A stretch of DNA of 32,883 bases from Candidatus Saccharibacteria bacterium CG_4_10_14_0_2_um_filter_52_9 (GCA_903970515.1 CAJCJA010000013.1:1-32883); one strand, 5' to 3'; positions 1-11,365 are shown, counted from the stretch's first letter. The notes: generated by a model from the sequence alone, not told the origin. Numbers and translations: made by a program.

Positions 1-407
<407 letters not shown>

Positions 408-491
408 AGTTTGATGTTCGTGCTCGTTCTAGGACGCTCAAAGAGCGGGTTCGCCCGTTCTGGTCGACGATGAGTCGATCGAGCGCATGGT
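408..491 (+). other. 23S-5S internal transcribed spacer with two hairpins
   Basis: This is the spacer between the two rRNAs. An 8-bp stem at 442-449/454-461 closes a TTCG tetraloop with one G-U pair. A second short stem, TCGAC/GTCGA, lies at 464-468/474-478. Such stems are typical of processing signals in rRNA precursors, but that role is inferred. I see no tRNA here. Confidence 0.6.
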
Positions 492-608
492 TTCCGGTGG
501 TTATGGCGGTGGAGATATACCTGTTCCCATTCCGAACACAGCAGTCAAGCCCACCTGCGCCGATGGTACTTGGGGGTCCCCCCCTGGGAGAGTAGGTCGC
601 CGCCGGGA
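492..608 (+). rRNA. 5S ribosomal RNA
   Basis: The 5S core is clear: the CCCATTCCGAACAC segment near 525-540, then CGCCGATGGTACTTGG and GGGAGAGTAGGTCGCCGCCGG. The two ends pair to form helix I (TTCCGGTGG at 492-500 with CCGCCGGGA at 600-608), which sets the boundaries and gives about 117 nt, the normal size. It follows the 23S gene as the last gene of an rrn operon. Confidence 0.96.
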
Positions 609-614
609 TTTCTT

Positions 615-646
615 GAAGAGCCCCCACCAATTGGTGGGGGCTCTTC
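615..646 (+). terminator. Perfect 16-bp inverted repeat, likely rrn terminator
   Basis: Positions 615-630 (GAAGAGCCCCCACCAA) are followed immediately by their exact reverse complement at 631-646. In RNA the central bases form the loop, leaving a very stable GC-rich stem just 6 nt after the 5S gene. No T-run follows, as is common for actinobacterial stem-type terminators. The symmetry could also stop transcription coming from the minus-strand gene that ends at 705. Confidence 0.85.
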
Positions 647-704
647 GCATTGCAGAATCGAACAACAAGTGTCGCCACGCGAAACTCGTGGCCGTATTCT
701 TGAC

Positions 705-1706
705 TTACTTTGTCGCGTCAAGAAATCGCAGCACTGCGCTCGTGGTCTCCTCGGGTCGTTCTTGCTGGATCCAATGACCGACGTCGTCGATCTCTATGAC
801 GCCGCGAAAGTCGGGGAGCAGATCGCTCATGGCTTCGGCGACACCCGCCATCATGAAACGCACGGGGTCGAGTGAACCCGTGAGGAACGCGATGGGCATG
901 GTGAGTGTCGACAGCGCGATGTCCTTGGAACGCCGCCAGTTCGCGTCGATGTTGCGATAGAAACTGAGCGGTCCGAAGAATCCTGACGTCGCAAAGGCCG
1001 CCGCAAAGGTATCGATGTCCTTCTCGCTCAACCAGCTCGGAAAGACCCCGGGAGCTTCGGCCAATGTACTGAGCAGCGTGGTGCCTTCGCGTGGGGCGGG
1101 TGTGAATGCCTTGCCGCTCTTCATGCCGTCACCCGAGGCGGAGTAGTAGAAGTCGCGTAGGAAGTGCCGCGTGTCACCCTCGAGTTCGGCCTCGGCAACG
1201 CCGACGGGCTGGAAATAGTTGATGTAGAAGAACTGCTCGGCGAAGACCGCGTCGTACATCTCGAGCGGGGCGCGGTGGGGTGTCGCGAGGGGCACGCTCA
1301 TGTTAAAAAGCGCGCGAACTCTACTTGGATGAAGTCGTGCCATCTCCCACAGCGCCAGCGCGCCCCAGTCGTGTCCGAGGAAGGTCGCTTGCTCGTAGCC
1401 GTAGTGATCGAGGAGTCCACAGAGATCCTCGGTGAGTCGGTCCGATCCGTAGTCGCTCACCTCGCGGGGACAGCTGCTCTCGCCGTAGCCCCTCCAGTCA
1501 AAGGCAATGGCGCGGTAGCCCGCGGTCCCGAGTGCGCTCAACTGGTGTCGCCATGAGTACCAGGTCTCTGGAAAACCGTGGCACATGACGACGGGGGGTG
1601 CGTCAATTGGTCCGTCGCTCACGACGTGGATCGTGAGCGCGTTGACGTTGATCAACTCATGATTGAATTCGTCCACCACTCGCTCGAATCTGCTCTCTCG
1701 TTGCAC
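705..1706 (-). CDS. Alpha/beta hydrolase, epoxide-hydrolase-like
   Basis: This 333-residue protein has the alpha/beta hydrolase fold of epoxide hydrolases and haloalkane dehalogenases. It shows the HGFPETWYSW oxyanion motif at residues 43-52 and the nucleophile elbow GHDWGA with Asp113, rather than the Ser of esterases. The probable catalytic His311 is in VGHWIQQERPEE near the C-terminus. The Asp nucleophile points to an alkyl-enzyme mechanism on epoxides or similar substrates, but the substrate is unknown. The start is a GTG at 1704-1706, and nearby in-frame GTG codons around residues 10-11 are alternatives. The gene is divergent from the TetR regulator at 1971 across 264 bp, so it is a natural candidate target of that regulator. 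It ends 59 bp from the rrn terminator. Confidence 0.85.
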   Translation of the reverse strand: MQRESRFERVVDEFNHELINVNALTIHVVSDGPIDAPPVVMCHGFPETWYSWRHQLSALGTAGYRAIAFDWRGYGESSCPREVSDYGSDRLTEDLCGLLDHYGYEQATFLGHDWGALALWEMARLHPSRVRALFNMSVPLATPHRAPLEMYDAVFAEQFFYINYFQPVGVAEAELEGDTRHFLRDFYYSASGDGMKSGKAFTPAPREGTTLLSTLAEAPGVFPSWLSEKDIDTFAAAFATSGFFGPLSFYRNIDANWRRSKDIALSTLTMPIAFLTGSLDPVRFMMAGVAEAMSDLLPDFRGVIEIDDVGHWIQQERPEETTSAVLRFLDATK

Positions 1707-1737
1707 GTGATTTGTTCACGACAGTAGCCGCCTTCGT

Positions 1738-1749
1738 CAAACGCGTTTG
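1738..1749. promoter_or_regulatory. 12-bp perfect palindrome, candidate TetR operator
   Basis: CAAACGCGTTTG is perfectly self-complementary and lies 31 bp upstream of the hydrolase start, in the only sizeable gap next to the tetR gene. Read on the minus strand its right edge runs into TTGACG, a -35-like hexamer. A related half (CGCGTTTT) follows at 1751-1758. The size and position suit a TetR-family operator, but binding is inferred. Confidence 0.4.
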
Positions 1750-1970
1750 GCGCGTTTTCTGCCTATCGATCCCTACGCGGGTCCGATTTCATTGAGTGCT
1801 GCGGCGCGTTAGAGGGCCGTGTCATTGCGCGACGACGCGGTGGTCCTAATGTACGAACTGGAGAATTCGCGGTGAAATCCCGATAAGTTGGTGGCGCACG
1901 GTTCGTCTCGCGCGGCCAGCGGTGATCGAGTGAGCGGGAATGTCGAGACGACAGCGTCAGGGAGAATCGC

Positions 1971-2642
1971 ATGGTTGTTGAGCACGAAGAGCAGCCCCCA
2001 CTGGAGCGTCGCTCGCGCGATCCCGAGCGGACGAAGGAAGAGATCCTCGTGGTCTCCACGCAGGAATTCGCGGACCGCGGCTTCGCGGGTGCTCGAGTGG
2101 ACGAGATCGCCAATAAGACCCGCACCACCAAGCGGATGATCTATTACTACTTCGGCTCCAAGGAACTGCTCTACATGGCCGCCCTCGAAAGGGCCTACGA
2201 GGACATTCGGGTGGTCGAAGCGAACGTCGACGTCGAGCACCTCGATCCGATTCGCGCGATACGACGACTCGCTGAGCTGACGTTCGATCGACACGAGGCA
2301 AATCCCAACTTCAGCCGCTTGATCAGTCAGGAGAACGTCCAGCGCGGGCAATTCGTGACCAAGGCGAGTGGCTTCCCTCGCCTCGAACGTCCGATTATCA
2401 AGATATTGGAACAAGTACTCGAGCGTGGGCGAGCCGAGGGTGTTTTCGTGCGCGACATCGACGCACTCGACGTGCACATGTTAATAAGTTCGTTCTGTTT
2501 CTTTCGCATCAACAACCGATTCACGTTCGCCGCGAGTTTCGGACGCAATCTCGTCGAACCGGATCGTCGCGCGATGTACCGCGAGATGATAGGCGACGTC
2601 GTCGTTGACTATCTCACGACACCCTCGCCCGAGGACCATTAG
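1971..2642 (+). CDS. TetR/AcrR family transcriptional regulator
   Basis: This is a 223-residue TetR-type repressor. The N-terminal DNA-binding part runs from about residue 20 (RTKEEILVVSTQEFADRGF) through the helix-turn-helix at about 43-62 (VDEIANKTRTTKRMIYYYFG). It ends with the SKELLYMA segment typical of the family. The rest is the all-helical ligand-binding and dimerisation domain; its ligand cannot be read from sequence. The ATG is supported by an AGGGAGA Shine-Dalgarno about 5 nt upstream. It is divergent from the hydrolase and convergent with ligC, whose stop is only 14 bp away. It could regulate the hydrolase, the lig operon or both. No IclR or LysR regulator, the usual controllers of pob and lig genes, is present in the window. 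Confidence 0.92.
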   Translation: MVVEHEEQPPLERRSRDPERTKEEILVVSTQEFADRGFAGARVDEIANKTRTTKRMIYYYFGSKELLYMAALERAYEDIRVVEANVDVEHLDPIRAIRRLAELTFDRHEANPNFSRLISQENVQRGQFVTKASGFPRLERPIIKILEQVLERGRAEGVFVRDIDALDVHMLISSFCFFRINNRFTFAASFGRNLVEPDRRAMYREMIGDVVVDYLTTPSPEDH

Positions 2643-2656
2643 TCTGGGTTTCGAAA

Positions 2657-4850
<2,194 letters not shown>

Positions 4851-4867
<17 letters not shown>

Positions 4868-5759
4868 CCTTCCAGTACAGGTGCATGGGATTGTCCACGA
4901 GCAACTTTTGTTGAGCCGTCGGCGTCGTGGCGATGCGAGGGATGAAATCGACCAACTTGCCGTCGTCGGGCATGAAGGATTTCAGGTTCGGATGTGGCCA
5001 GTCAGTGCCCCAGAGCACCCGGTCGGGGAAGTCGTCGATGATGCGCCGATAGAAGGGCACCGTGTCGTCGAAGCCCTCGGGCCCGGTAACGCTCAGTCGC
5101 TCCGGACAGGTGACCTTCGCCCACACGTTCTCATTCTCCTGCATGAAGCGCACGAAGAGTTGGAACGCCTCGCCGTCGACGCTTTGGGTGACGTCGGGTC
5201 GACCGAGGTGATCGACGACGAGCACCGTGGGGAACGAGGTGAACAGAGACCATTTCTCGGCGAGGTCTTGGGCTTCGAAGTACACCACGACGTGCCAGCC
5301 CAGGGGAGCGATCATCTCGGCGATGCGCAAGTAGTACGAATCTTCCTCAGGATCGACCAGTCGGCGAAGGTAGTTGAACCGCACGCCGCGCACGCCCGCC
5401 TCGTCGAGTTCTCGCAGCTGAGCCTCACTGAACGTCGGCTCGATCGTGGCGACGCCTCGAGCTCGCCCGTTCGAGGCGTACAGGGCATCGACCATGGCGT
5501 CGTTGTTGGCGCCGTGACACGTCGCTTGCACGACGACATTGCGGCTGAAGCCCAGGTGATCACGAAGCGCGAAGAGTTGATTCTTGCTGGCGTCACAAGG
5601 CGTGTACTTGCGCTCGGGAGCGAATGGGAACTCATCGCCCGGTCCAAAGACGTGACAGTGGGCGTCGACGGATCCGTCAGGTAGGACGAACGTCGGCACC
5701 GACGGGTCGGGGTCGAAGTAGAGCCAATCACTGTCGACGACGAAGGATGACACGCTCAT
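4851..5759 (-). CDS. ligI: 2-pyrone-4,6-dicarboxylate hydrolase
   Basis: LigI opens the lactone 2-pyrone-4,6-dicarboxylate to 4-oxalomesaconate. The 302-residue protein belongs to the amidohydrolase superfamily. It has HxH at His34/His36 (VDAHCHVFGP), His184 in VVDHLGRPD, and the base Asp253 in WGTDWPHPN, all as expected for the family. Other recognisable parts are FPFAPERKYTPCDA, VRGVRFNYLRRLVD and VTCPERLS. It lies between ligJ (ATGA overlap at 5756-5759) and ligA (17-bp overlap). In the pathway it takes the LigC product and supplies the substrate for LigU and LigJ. Confidence 0.96.
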
Positions 5760-6775
5760 CGACCCTGTTTCACGAGTAGACGCTCCAGTCGGGGATACAC
5801 CCGCCGCGCATTCGCGGAGTACACCTTGTCGCGGTCCTCATCGTCGAGCTTGAGTGCATCGACGTAGCGTTTGGTGTCATCAAAGTAGTGCCCGGTCGTT
5901 GGGTCGATGCCGCGCACCGCGCCCACCATCTCGGAGCCGAACAGGATGTTGTCGATGTCGATCACCTCGAAGAGAAGGTCGATACCTGCTTGGTGATAGA
6001 CGCACGTGTCAAAGAACACGTTGCCCATGAGGTGCGTCGCGAGGTCGGGTTTGTTGAGCATGTCAGCGAGCCCTCGGTATCGGCCCCAGTGGTAGGGAAC
6101 GGCGCCGCCGCCGTGGGGAATCACGAGACGAAGTTCGGGGAACGTAGAAAAAAGGTCGCCCTGAAGAAGTTGCATGAAGGCTGTCGTGTCAGCGTTCATG
6201 TAGTGGGCGCCGGTCGCGTGGAAATTGACGTTACAGCTGCTCGAGACGTGAATCATCGCGGGTACCTCAAGCTCGACCATCGCTTCGTACATCGGAAACC
6301 ACGAGGCGTCCGTCAGCGGGAGACCGTCCCAACGACCACCGCTCGGATCCGGACTCAGGTTGAGTCCGACGAAACCAAGTTCTTCGACGCACCGGCGAAG
6401 TTCCTTGATGGAATGCTCGACCGGTACCCCGGGGGATTGGGGGAGTTGACACGCACCAACGAATGTCGCGGGGAACAGATCAACGACGCGAGCGATCAGA
6501 TCGTTACACGCGCGCGACCAGGCGAGGCTCACGGCTTCGTTTCCAACGTGATGCTCCATCGCTGAGGCTCGTGGCGAGAAGATTGTCATGTCCGCGCCGC
6601 GCTCTCGCAAGAGACGCAATTGATTCTTCTCAATCGTTTCGACTATCTCTTCGTCGGAGATGACGGGGTAGGAGGGGAAGGGCTCGCCCGACGTGTAGGC
6701 GGCAACCTGGGCCGCGCGCCACAAGGTGTGCGCTTCGGGCGCGGTCGTGTAGTGCCCGTGGCAATCAATGATCAC
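5756..6775 (-). CDS. ligJ: 4-oxalomesaconate hydratase
   Basis: LigJ adds water to the enol form of 4-oxalomesaconate to give 4-carboxy-4-hydroxy-2-oxoadipate. It is an amidohydrolase-superfamily (amidohydrolase_2) protein of 339 residues. The metal-binding IIDCHGH is at residues 2-8. Segments shared with Sphingobium LigJ include RLLRERGADMTIFSPRASAM, IPHGGGAVPYHWGR, FFDTCVYHQ and ILFGSEMVGAVRGIDPTTGHYFDDTKRY. I chose the GTG at 6773-6775 over an ATG at 6811. The GTG places the HxH motif at the very N-terminus, as in known LigJ, and has GGAG at 6781-6784 with a 5-nt gap. It overlaps the end of ligU by 11 bp. Confidence 0.95.
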   Translation of the reverse strand: MIIDCHGHYTTAPEAHTLWRAAQVAAYTSGEPFPSYPVISDEEIVETIEKNQLRLLRERGADMTIFSPRASAMEHHVGNEAVSLAWSRACNDLIARVVDLFPATFVGACQLPQSPGVPVEHSIKELRRCVEELGFVGLNLSPDPSGGRWDGLPLTDASWFPMYEAMVELEVPAMIHVSSSCNVNFHATGAHYMNADTTAFMQLLQGDLFSTFPELRLVIPHGGGAVPYHWGRYRGLADMLNKPDLATHLMGNVFFDTCVYHQAGIDLLFEVIDIDNILFGSEMVGAVRGIDPTTGHYFDDTKRYVDALKLDDEDRDKVYSANARRVYPRLERLLVKQGR

Positions 6776-7868
6776 GTCGACTCCAAATTGAGCGCGGGAC
6801 GTACACGTCACCTCGCATGAGGAGTCGCGCGGTTCGTAGTAGCGCCGCGGACGTGATGTTCACGTCGTGCCCACTTACGGCGACGTCCATTGTCACGTCG
6901 AAATAACCCGAGGGGTGCTCGATCTGCAGGTTCGCCTCGCCCGACACAGTCGAGATCCCGCAGAGTTCGTTCGCCACGGACCCAGGAAGCAAACACGCGG
7001 TCGCGACCGACACCGCGCCGAAGACGCCGATCGCCTCGTGCACTCGCTTGGGAATGAAGGTTCGTGTCGTGACGACGCCACCGTGCTCGGCCTTGGCGAG
7101 CAGACTCATCTTGGGCACGGTCTTGGCACTGACGTCACCGAGATTCATCATGGTCCCCGCGGCGAGACGAAGCTCCTCCACGCGCGCGCAGACTGCCGCG
7201 TCCGCTTCAATCGTCGCGGGGTCCTCGTAACCGCTGAGCCCGACGTCGCTCGCGCGAAGACAGACAACCGGCATGCCGTTATCGACGCACGTGATCGCGA
7301 TGCCGTTGACGACGTCGAGGACGTGTCCGGTGGGCAAGAGGCTGCCGCAGGTCGAGCCTGCGATGTCGAGGAACTCAATCGGAATGGGCGCCGCCGAACC
7401 CGGGACGCCGTCGATCCGCGCGTCTCCGTCGTAGCGAACCTCGCCGTGGGGTGTTTGGATGCGCGCGACCGCGAGACTCTGGGTGTTCTCCATCCATATC
7501 CGTACGGACGTCACGTCGCCGCGGGGCTCGATGAGACCTTGGTCGAGGGCGAAAGGTCCAATGCCCGCGAGCAGATTGCCGCAATTTTGATTGTCCGATA
7601 CCTCGGCTCGGTCGGGCCACACCTGTAAGAACAGGTAGTCAACGTCGGCGTCAGGTCGCGTTGATCGACGGACGACGGCGACCTTTGACGTGAGCGGATG
7701 ACCGCCGCCGACGCCGTCAATCTCACGAACATCGGGCGAACCCATCGCGGCGAGCAGTACCCGGTCGCGCGTCGCGACGTCGTCGGGGAGATCGTCGGCG
7801 TGAAAGTACAACCCTTTCGAAGTTCCGCCCCTGATGAGCGAGGCCCGGATGGCGGTCTGCGAACTCAT
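6765..7868 (-). CDS. ligU: 4-oxalomesaconate tautomerase (PrpF family)
   Basis: LigU/GalD moves the double bond of 4-oxalomesaconate so that LigJ can hydrate it. The 367-residue protein is of the PrpF isomerase family (diaminopimelate-epimerase-like fold). It opens with [16 protein letters not shown] and carries [11 protein letters not shown] and SDNQNCGN. Lys62 and Cys96 sit where the Lys/Cys pair implicated in LigU-type isomerases is expected. The alternative name, 2-methylaconitate isomerase PrpF, is ruled out by the operon. The ATG overlaps the ligK stop as ATGA (7865-7868). The 3' end overlaps ligJ. Confidence 0.93.
   Translation of the reverse strand: MSSQTAIRASLIRGGTSKGLYFHADDLPDDVATRDRVLLAAMGSPDVREIDGVGGGHPLTSKVAVVRRSTRPDADVDYLFLQVWPDRAEVSDNQNCGNLLAGIGPFALDQGLIEPRGDVTSVRIWMENTQSLAVARIQTPHGEVRYDGDARIDGVPGSAAPIPIEFLDIAGSTCGSLLPTGHVLDVVNGIAITCVDNGMPVVCLRASDVGLSGYEDPATIEADAAVCARVEELRLAAGTMMNLGDVSAKTVPKMSLLAKAEHGGVVTTRTFIPKRVHEAIGVFGAVSVATACLLPGSVANELCGISTVSGEANLQIEHPSGYFDVTMDVAVSGHDVNITSAALLRTARLLMRGDVYVPRSIWSRRDH
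6776..6784 (-). promoter_or_regulatory. Shine-Dalgarno that decides the ligJ start
   Basis: Read on the minus strand this is GGAG, a 5-nt spacer, then GTG. It lies inside the 3' end of ligU and supports a GTG start at 6775 for ligJ over the upstream ATG at 6811, which would extend the protein beyond the family N-terminus. Confidence 0.6.
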
Positions 7869-8551
7869 TCGGGCGTCGTCTCCTCATAACGCAATCCCCG
7901 ATCGCGCAATTTGCTTCGCATGTCGTAGATGTCGAGACCCAATTCACCCGACGCAAGTCGCGACCTCTTGTCGCGCTCGTTGTTCTCGCGAAGCTCACAC
8001 GCTTCGATGACTCGCGCTGCGTCGTCACGCCGCACGACGACGACACCGTCGTCATCGCCGACGATCACGTCGCCCGGACGCACGTAGGCACCTGCACAGA
8101 CGATGGGAACTTGCACGTTCCCTGGCGTCTCCTTGACGGTTCCTTGCGCGGAGATGCATTTGGACCATACGGGAAAGTTCATCGTCGTGAGCTCGGCGAC
8201 ATCGCGCACGCCCGCGTCGATTACCAGTGCTCGCACGCCGTGGGCTCGCACACTCGTCGCGAGTAGTTCGCCGAAGTAGCCGTCATCGCACGGACTCGTG
8301 GGCGTGACGACGAGGATGTCACCGGGTTGCGCCTGTTCGACCGCAACGTGAATCGACCAATTGTCACCGGGCGCGACTTCGCAGGTGAGCGCGTTACCCG
8401 CGACTCGAACGGGGCGATAAATAGGGCGAAGGTGTGAGCCCACGAGACCGCGACGGCCCTGGGCTTCGTGGATCGTGGCGACGCCGTAATGACCCAGTTG
8501 GTCCACAATCTCCAACGCGGTGCGCGCGGTGTTCGTGACGACCACTGCCAT
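7865..8551 (-). CDS. ligK: 4-carboxy-4-hydroxy-2-oxoadipate aldolase / oxaloacetate decarboxylase
   Basis: LigK cleaves 4-carboxy-4-hydroxy-2-oxoadipate to pyruvate and oxaloacetate, the last step of the pathway. The 228-residue protein is of the RraA-like class II (metal-dependent) aldolase family. It has the GELLATS motif (Glu95) and the DAGVRD motif with Arg116 and Asp117, which bind substrate and metal in this family. RNase-E inhibitor RraA itself is shorter and would not fit a lig operon. It is the first gene of the operon. The ATG has a strong AGGGGGA Shine-Dalgarno at 8557-8563, and the promoter must lie in the 151-bp gap shared with divergent pobA. Confidence 0.94.
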   Translation of the reverse strand: MAVVVTNTARTALEIVDQLGHYGVATIHEAQGRRGLVGSHLRPIYRPVRVAGNALTCEVAPGDNWSIHVAVEQAQPGDILVVTPTSPCDDGYFGELLATSVRAHGVRALVIDAGVRDVAELTTMNFPVWSKCISAQGTVKETPGNVQVPIVCAGAYVRPGDVIVGDDDGVVVVRRDDAARVIEACELRENNERDKRSRLASGELGLDIYDMRSKLRDRGLRYEETTPE

Positions 8552-8603
8552 TTCCGTCCCCCTACTGGGATGCGTCTCCCGTTGTACCGGCGCATCAGTC
8601 CCG

Positions 8604-8624
8604 GTTGATAATTAACTGAACAGT
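8604..8624 (+). promoter_or_regulatory. 21-bp element shared with livK upstream region (copy 1)
   Basis: This element lies in the ligK/pobA divergent region. It matches 9960-9980 at 16 of 21 positions; the pattern is GTT, 2 free, TAAT, 2 free, AC, 1 free, GAACAGT. Each 18-nt core starts GTT and ends GAAC, giving partial dyad symmetry. After it comes TACACT, a possible -10 box. It is a candidate binding site for a regulator of both catabolism and uptake. Confidence 0.5.
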
Positions 8625-8702
8625 ACACTACAAGATAAGGTGCACGAAAGGGTTTTTCGGCGGGTTGCGATCCGGTACTTGTGTTGAAGGTGGGACAACG
8701 AA

Positions 8703-9884
8703 ATGAAAGAGTTTCGCACGCAAGTGGCGATCGTGGGGGCGGGTCCAGCGGGGCTGTTGCTCGGGCACATCTTGCATCTCCAAGGGATCGAGAGCGTGAT
8801 CCTTGAGCACCGCAGTCGTGAGTACGTGGAGAAACGCGTGCGCGCCGGCGTGATCGAATTCGGAATCGCGAACCTGCTCGAGGACGTGGGCGTGGGCGGT
8901 CGGATGCGACGTGAAGGACTCGTGCATCGCGGTATTGAAATACGTTATGACCACAGCGCGCATCGAATCGCCTTAAGTGAGTTGGCCGACGGTCGCACGT
9001 ACACCGTCTACGGACAACAAGAGGTAGTGAAGGACCTCATTGCACTTCGTCTCGAACAGGGCGCAGCTCTGCACTTCGAAGCAGAAGTGTCGTCGATCGA
9101 GGACGTCACCACGAATGCACCATTCGTTCGTGCGAGCATGGATGGCGAAGACGTGCGCGTGCGCGCCGACTTCGTTGCCGGGTGTGACGGATCGTATGGC
9201 GCGTCACACCGAACGATCCCGGGTGAGGTTCTTCGTCGTTACGAACGTGTCTATCCGTTCTCGTGGTTGGGCATACTCGCCCAAGCGGCACCCGCCACCG
9301 AAGAACTGATCTACGGCCGGCACGAAAACGGTTTCGTCCTGTACTCGATGCGTTCGGCGAGCATCAGTCGTCTCTACCTAGGTGTGCGACCCGAGGACAC
9401 GTTAGAGCAGTGGTCCGATGATCGAATCTGGGATGAACTCACCGAAAGGCTTTCCACCGACGAGCGACCAGAAGTGAATCGTGGTCCGATCCTCGAACGT
9501 GGCATCACGGCAATGCGCAGCGTCGTCATCGAACCCATGCGATACGGTCGACTTTTTCTCGCGGGCGACGCCGCGCACATCGTGCCGCCCACGGGGGCGA
9601 AGGGAATGAACCTCGCCCTCGCCGACGTGCGCGTGCTCGCCGAAGCCTTCGATGCGTACTACTCGAAGAACGACGAGGTGCTCCTTGACGCCTATTCGGC
9701 CAAGTGCCTCGAACGGGTGTGGCGCGCGGAGGAGTTCTCCAACTACATGACGCAGATGCTGCACCCGAATGAGGACGACGCCTTCGAGAACGGGGTCCAA
9801 CGTGCGCGGTTACGACAGGCGACCCAGAATCGCGAGGCGGCCACGGTGCTCTCGCGCAACTACGTCGATCTCAATAGCCTGTGA
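8703..9884 (+). CDS. pobA: 4-hydroxybenzoate 3-monooxygenase
   Basis: PobA hydroxylates 4-hydroxybenzoate to protocatechuate using FAD, NAD(P)H and O2, and so feeds the lig operon. The 393-residue length is normal. The FAD-binding GAGPAG is at residues 12-17, followed by LLLGHILHLQGIESVILE. The second flavin motif GDAAHIVPPTGAKGMNLA is near residue 287. LIYGRHENGF contains the tyrosine that in Pseudomonas PobA activates the substrate phenol, and the C-terminal SRNYVDL carries the second active-site tyrosine. The loop HRSREYVEKRVRAG differs from the NADPH-preferring Pseudomonas enzyme, so cofactor choice is open. An ill-defined GGTGGGA Shine-Dalgarno precedes the ATG. It is divergent from ligK and followed by the importer genes. 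Confidence 0.96.
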   Translation: MKEFRTQVAIVGAGPAGLLLGHILHLQGIESVILEHRSREYVEKRVRAGVIEFGIANLLEDVGVGGRMRREGLVHRGIEIRYDHSAHRIALSELADGRTYTVYGQQEVVKDLIALRLEQGAALHFEAEVSSIEDVTTNAPFVRASMDGEDVRVRADFVAGCDGSYGASHRTIPGEVLRRYERVYPFSWLGILAQAAPATEELIYGRHENGFVLYSMRSASISRLYLGVRPEDTLEQWSDDRIWDELTERLSTDERPEVNRGPILERGITAMRSVVIEPMRYGRLFLAGDAAHIVPPTGAKGMNLALADVRVLAEAFDAYYSKNDEVLLDAYSAKCLERVWRAEEFSNYMTQMLHPNEDDAFENGVQRARLRQATQNREAATVLSRNYVDLNSL

Positions 9885-9959
9885 TGTGGAGGGAAGTCGG
9901 CGGGTTTGGAGGACCAGTTCTGAGGGAAAGACCTTATTTTCAAAGAATCTTCGATTTTG

Positions 9960-9980
9960 GTTCGTAATGTACGGAACAGT
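9960..9980 (+). promoter_or_regulatory. 21-bp element shared with ligK/pobA region (copy 2)
   Basis: This copy is 119 bp upstream of livK in a 214-bp gap with no gene. The 18-nt core at 9960-9977 has GTTC and GAAC ends. It shares 16 of 21 bases with 8604-8624. The 9-mer TAATGTACG inside it also occurs upstream of tetR (1847-1855), again followed by AAC, though that match alone could be chance. Confidence 0.5.
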
Positions 9981-10098
9981 GTGTTAAGAAAGTCACTAGC
10001 AAATGTTGAGGGGCGGGTGCCAGCAGATGGACCAATCGCGCGTCACGCAACTAGAAGTGACAGGGCAACAATCAATCCAAGAGCATTAGGGGGAACTA

Positions 10099-11307
10099 AT
10101 GAGACGAGGTAAGGGGAAACTCGCGACGATTGCAGTGGCATTTACGGCAATCGTCGCGTCGACCGTGTCAGTGGGTTTGGTGGGGGCGCAAGCAGGTAGC
10201 GCCGCGACCGCCTCGACATGGGTGATTGGCAATATCGGAACCTATAGCGGTGGCAACTCATCGAACTTCATTGGTGGGAACTTGTCGCTCGAAGCGTGGG
10301 CCGACTACACGAACGCCCACGGGGGTATCAATGGTCACAAGGTGAAGGTCATCTCTGACGATGACGCAGGTTCGCCGTCGACGGCGCTGAACGACGTGAA
10401 GCAGTTGGTCAACAACGATCACGTCTTGGCGATTGTGGGCGACAACAGTGGTGAGGACGCGAGCTTCCAGAGCTTCCTTACGGCGAACAACATTCCCGTC
10501 ATCGGGGGGAGTACGCCGCTGACGAGCTTCTTCATGTTTAAGAACTACTTCCCGGTGGGCACCACCTCGAATGAGTCGGTTCCGGACCTGCTGTTGTACG
10601 CGAAGAATGTGTTGCACCAGACGACCGGCGCGTACCTGTACTGTGTCGAGGCGCCGGTGTGCGCACAACTGCTGCCCGTCTACCAGGGCGCGTACAACGC
10701 GATTGGCGGCACGCTCGCGGTTTCGGAGACGACCTCAGTCGGCGATGCGAATTTCGACTCCCAGTGCCTCGCCGCACAATCAGCGAAAGCCCAGGACCTC
10801 GAGTTCGTCGGACCTTCGTTTGAGCTACCCGGCATCGCATCGGACTGCAACACGTTGGGCTATGACCCGACGCTGTTGAACGAAGACGTGGTCTTGACCC
10901 CGGCGCTCGCGACCCAACTGGGTTCATCGGCCGCGGTCTTCGCCTCGGACGCGTTCCCGTTCACGGCGACCAGCGGCCCAGCGGCGATCTACCACGCGGC
11001 GCTAGAGAAGTACGAGCCTTCGGTCTTGAACCCCAAGACCTTCACGCAGAACGATGCCGACTCGTGGGCTTCGGGTGAACTCTTCGAGGCGGCAGCGAAA
11101 GCGGGCCACCTCGGCAACAACCCGACGCGGGCGCAACTGATCGCGGGCCTGTACAAGTTGAAGGGCGACACCTTGGGAGGCCTTACGCCGCCATTGACGT
11201 TCAACAAGAACAAGGCGAACTCGGTGAGTTGCATTGACATCGTCGACGTTGACAACGGCAGCATCGAACTACCCCAAGGTTTGACGCCGTACTGCCCGGC
11301 ATCGTAG
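10099..11307 (+). CDS. ABC transporter substrate-binding protein (LivK/branched-chain type)
   Basis: This is the extracellular solute-binding protein (402 residues) of a LivKHMGF-type importer. Residues 1-39 form a Sec signal peptide: basic RRGKGK, a hydrophobic core, and cleavage after AGSAATA. No lipobox cysteine is seen, so it would be secreted or anchored otherwise. The mature part begins VIGNIGTYSG and has the periplasmic-binding fold signature ADYTNAHGGINGHKVKVISDDDAGSPSTALNDVKQLV and the hinge region IPVIGGSTPLTS. A good Shine-Dalgarno (GGGGGA) lies 5 nt before the ATG. It lies downstream of pobA and shares an upstream element with the lig/pob promoter region. This suggests an aromatic acid rather than an amino acid as ligand, but the ligand is inferred. 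Confidence 0.9.
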   Translation: MRRGKGKLATIAVAFTAIVASTVSVGLVGAQAGSAATASTWVIGNIGTYSGGNSSNFIGGNLSLEAWADYTNAHGGINGHKVKVISDDDAGSPSTALNDVKQLVNNDHVLAIVGDNSGEDASFQSFLTANNIPVIGGSTPLTSFFMFKNYFPVGTTSNESVPDLLLYAKNVLHQTTGAYLYCVEAPVCAQLLPVYQGAYNAIGGTLAVSETTSVGDANFDSQCLAAQSAKAQDLEFVGPSFELPGIASDCNTLGYDPTLLNEDVVLTPALATQLGSSAAVFASDAFPFTATSGPAAIYHAALEKYEPSVLNPKTFTQNDADSWASGELFEAAAKAGHLGNNPTRAQLIAGLYKLKGDTLGGLTPPLTFNKNKANSVSCIDIVDVDNGSIELPQGLTPYCPAS

Positions 11308-11365
11308 GAACCTCGTCGTACGCCATTCGTAGGAAATAAGAACACGGACATTGAAAACTAGGCAT

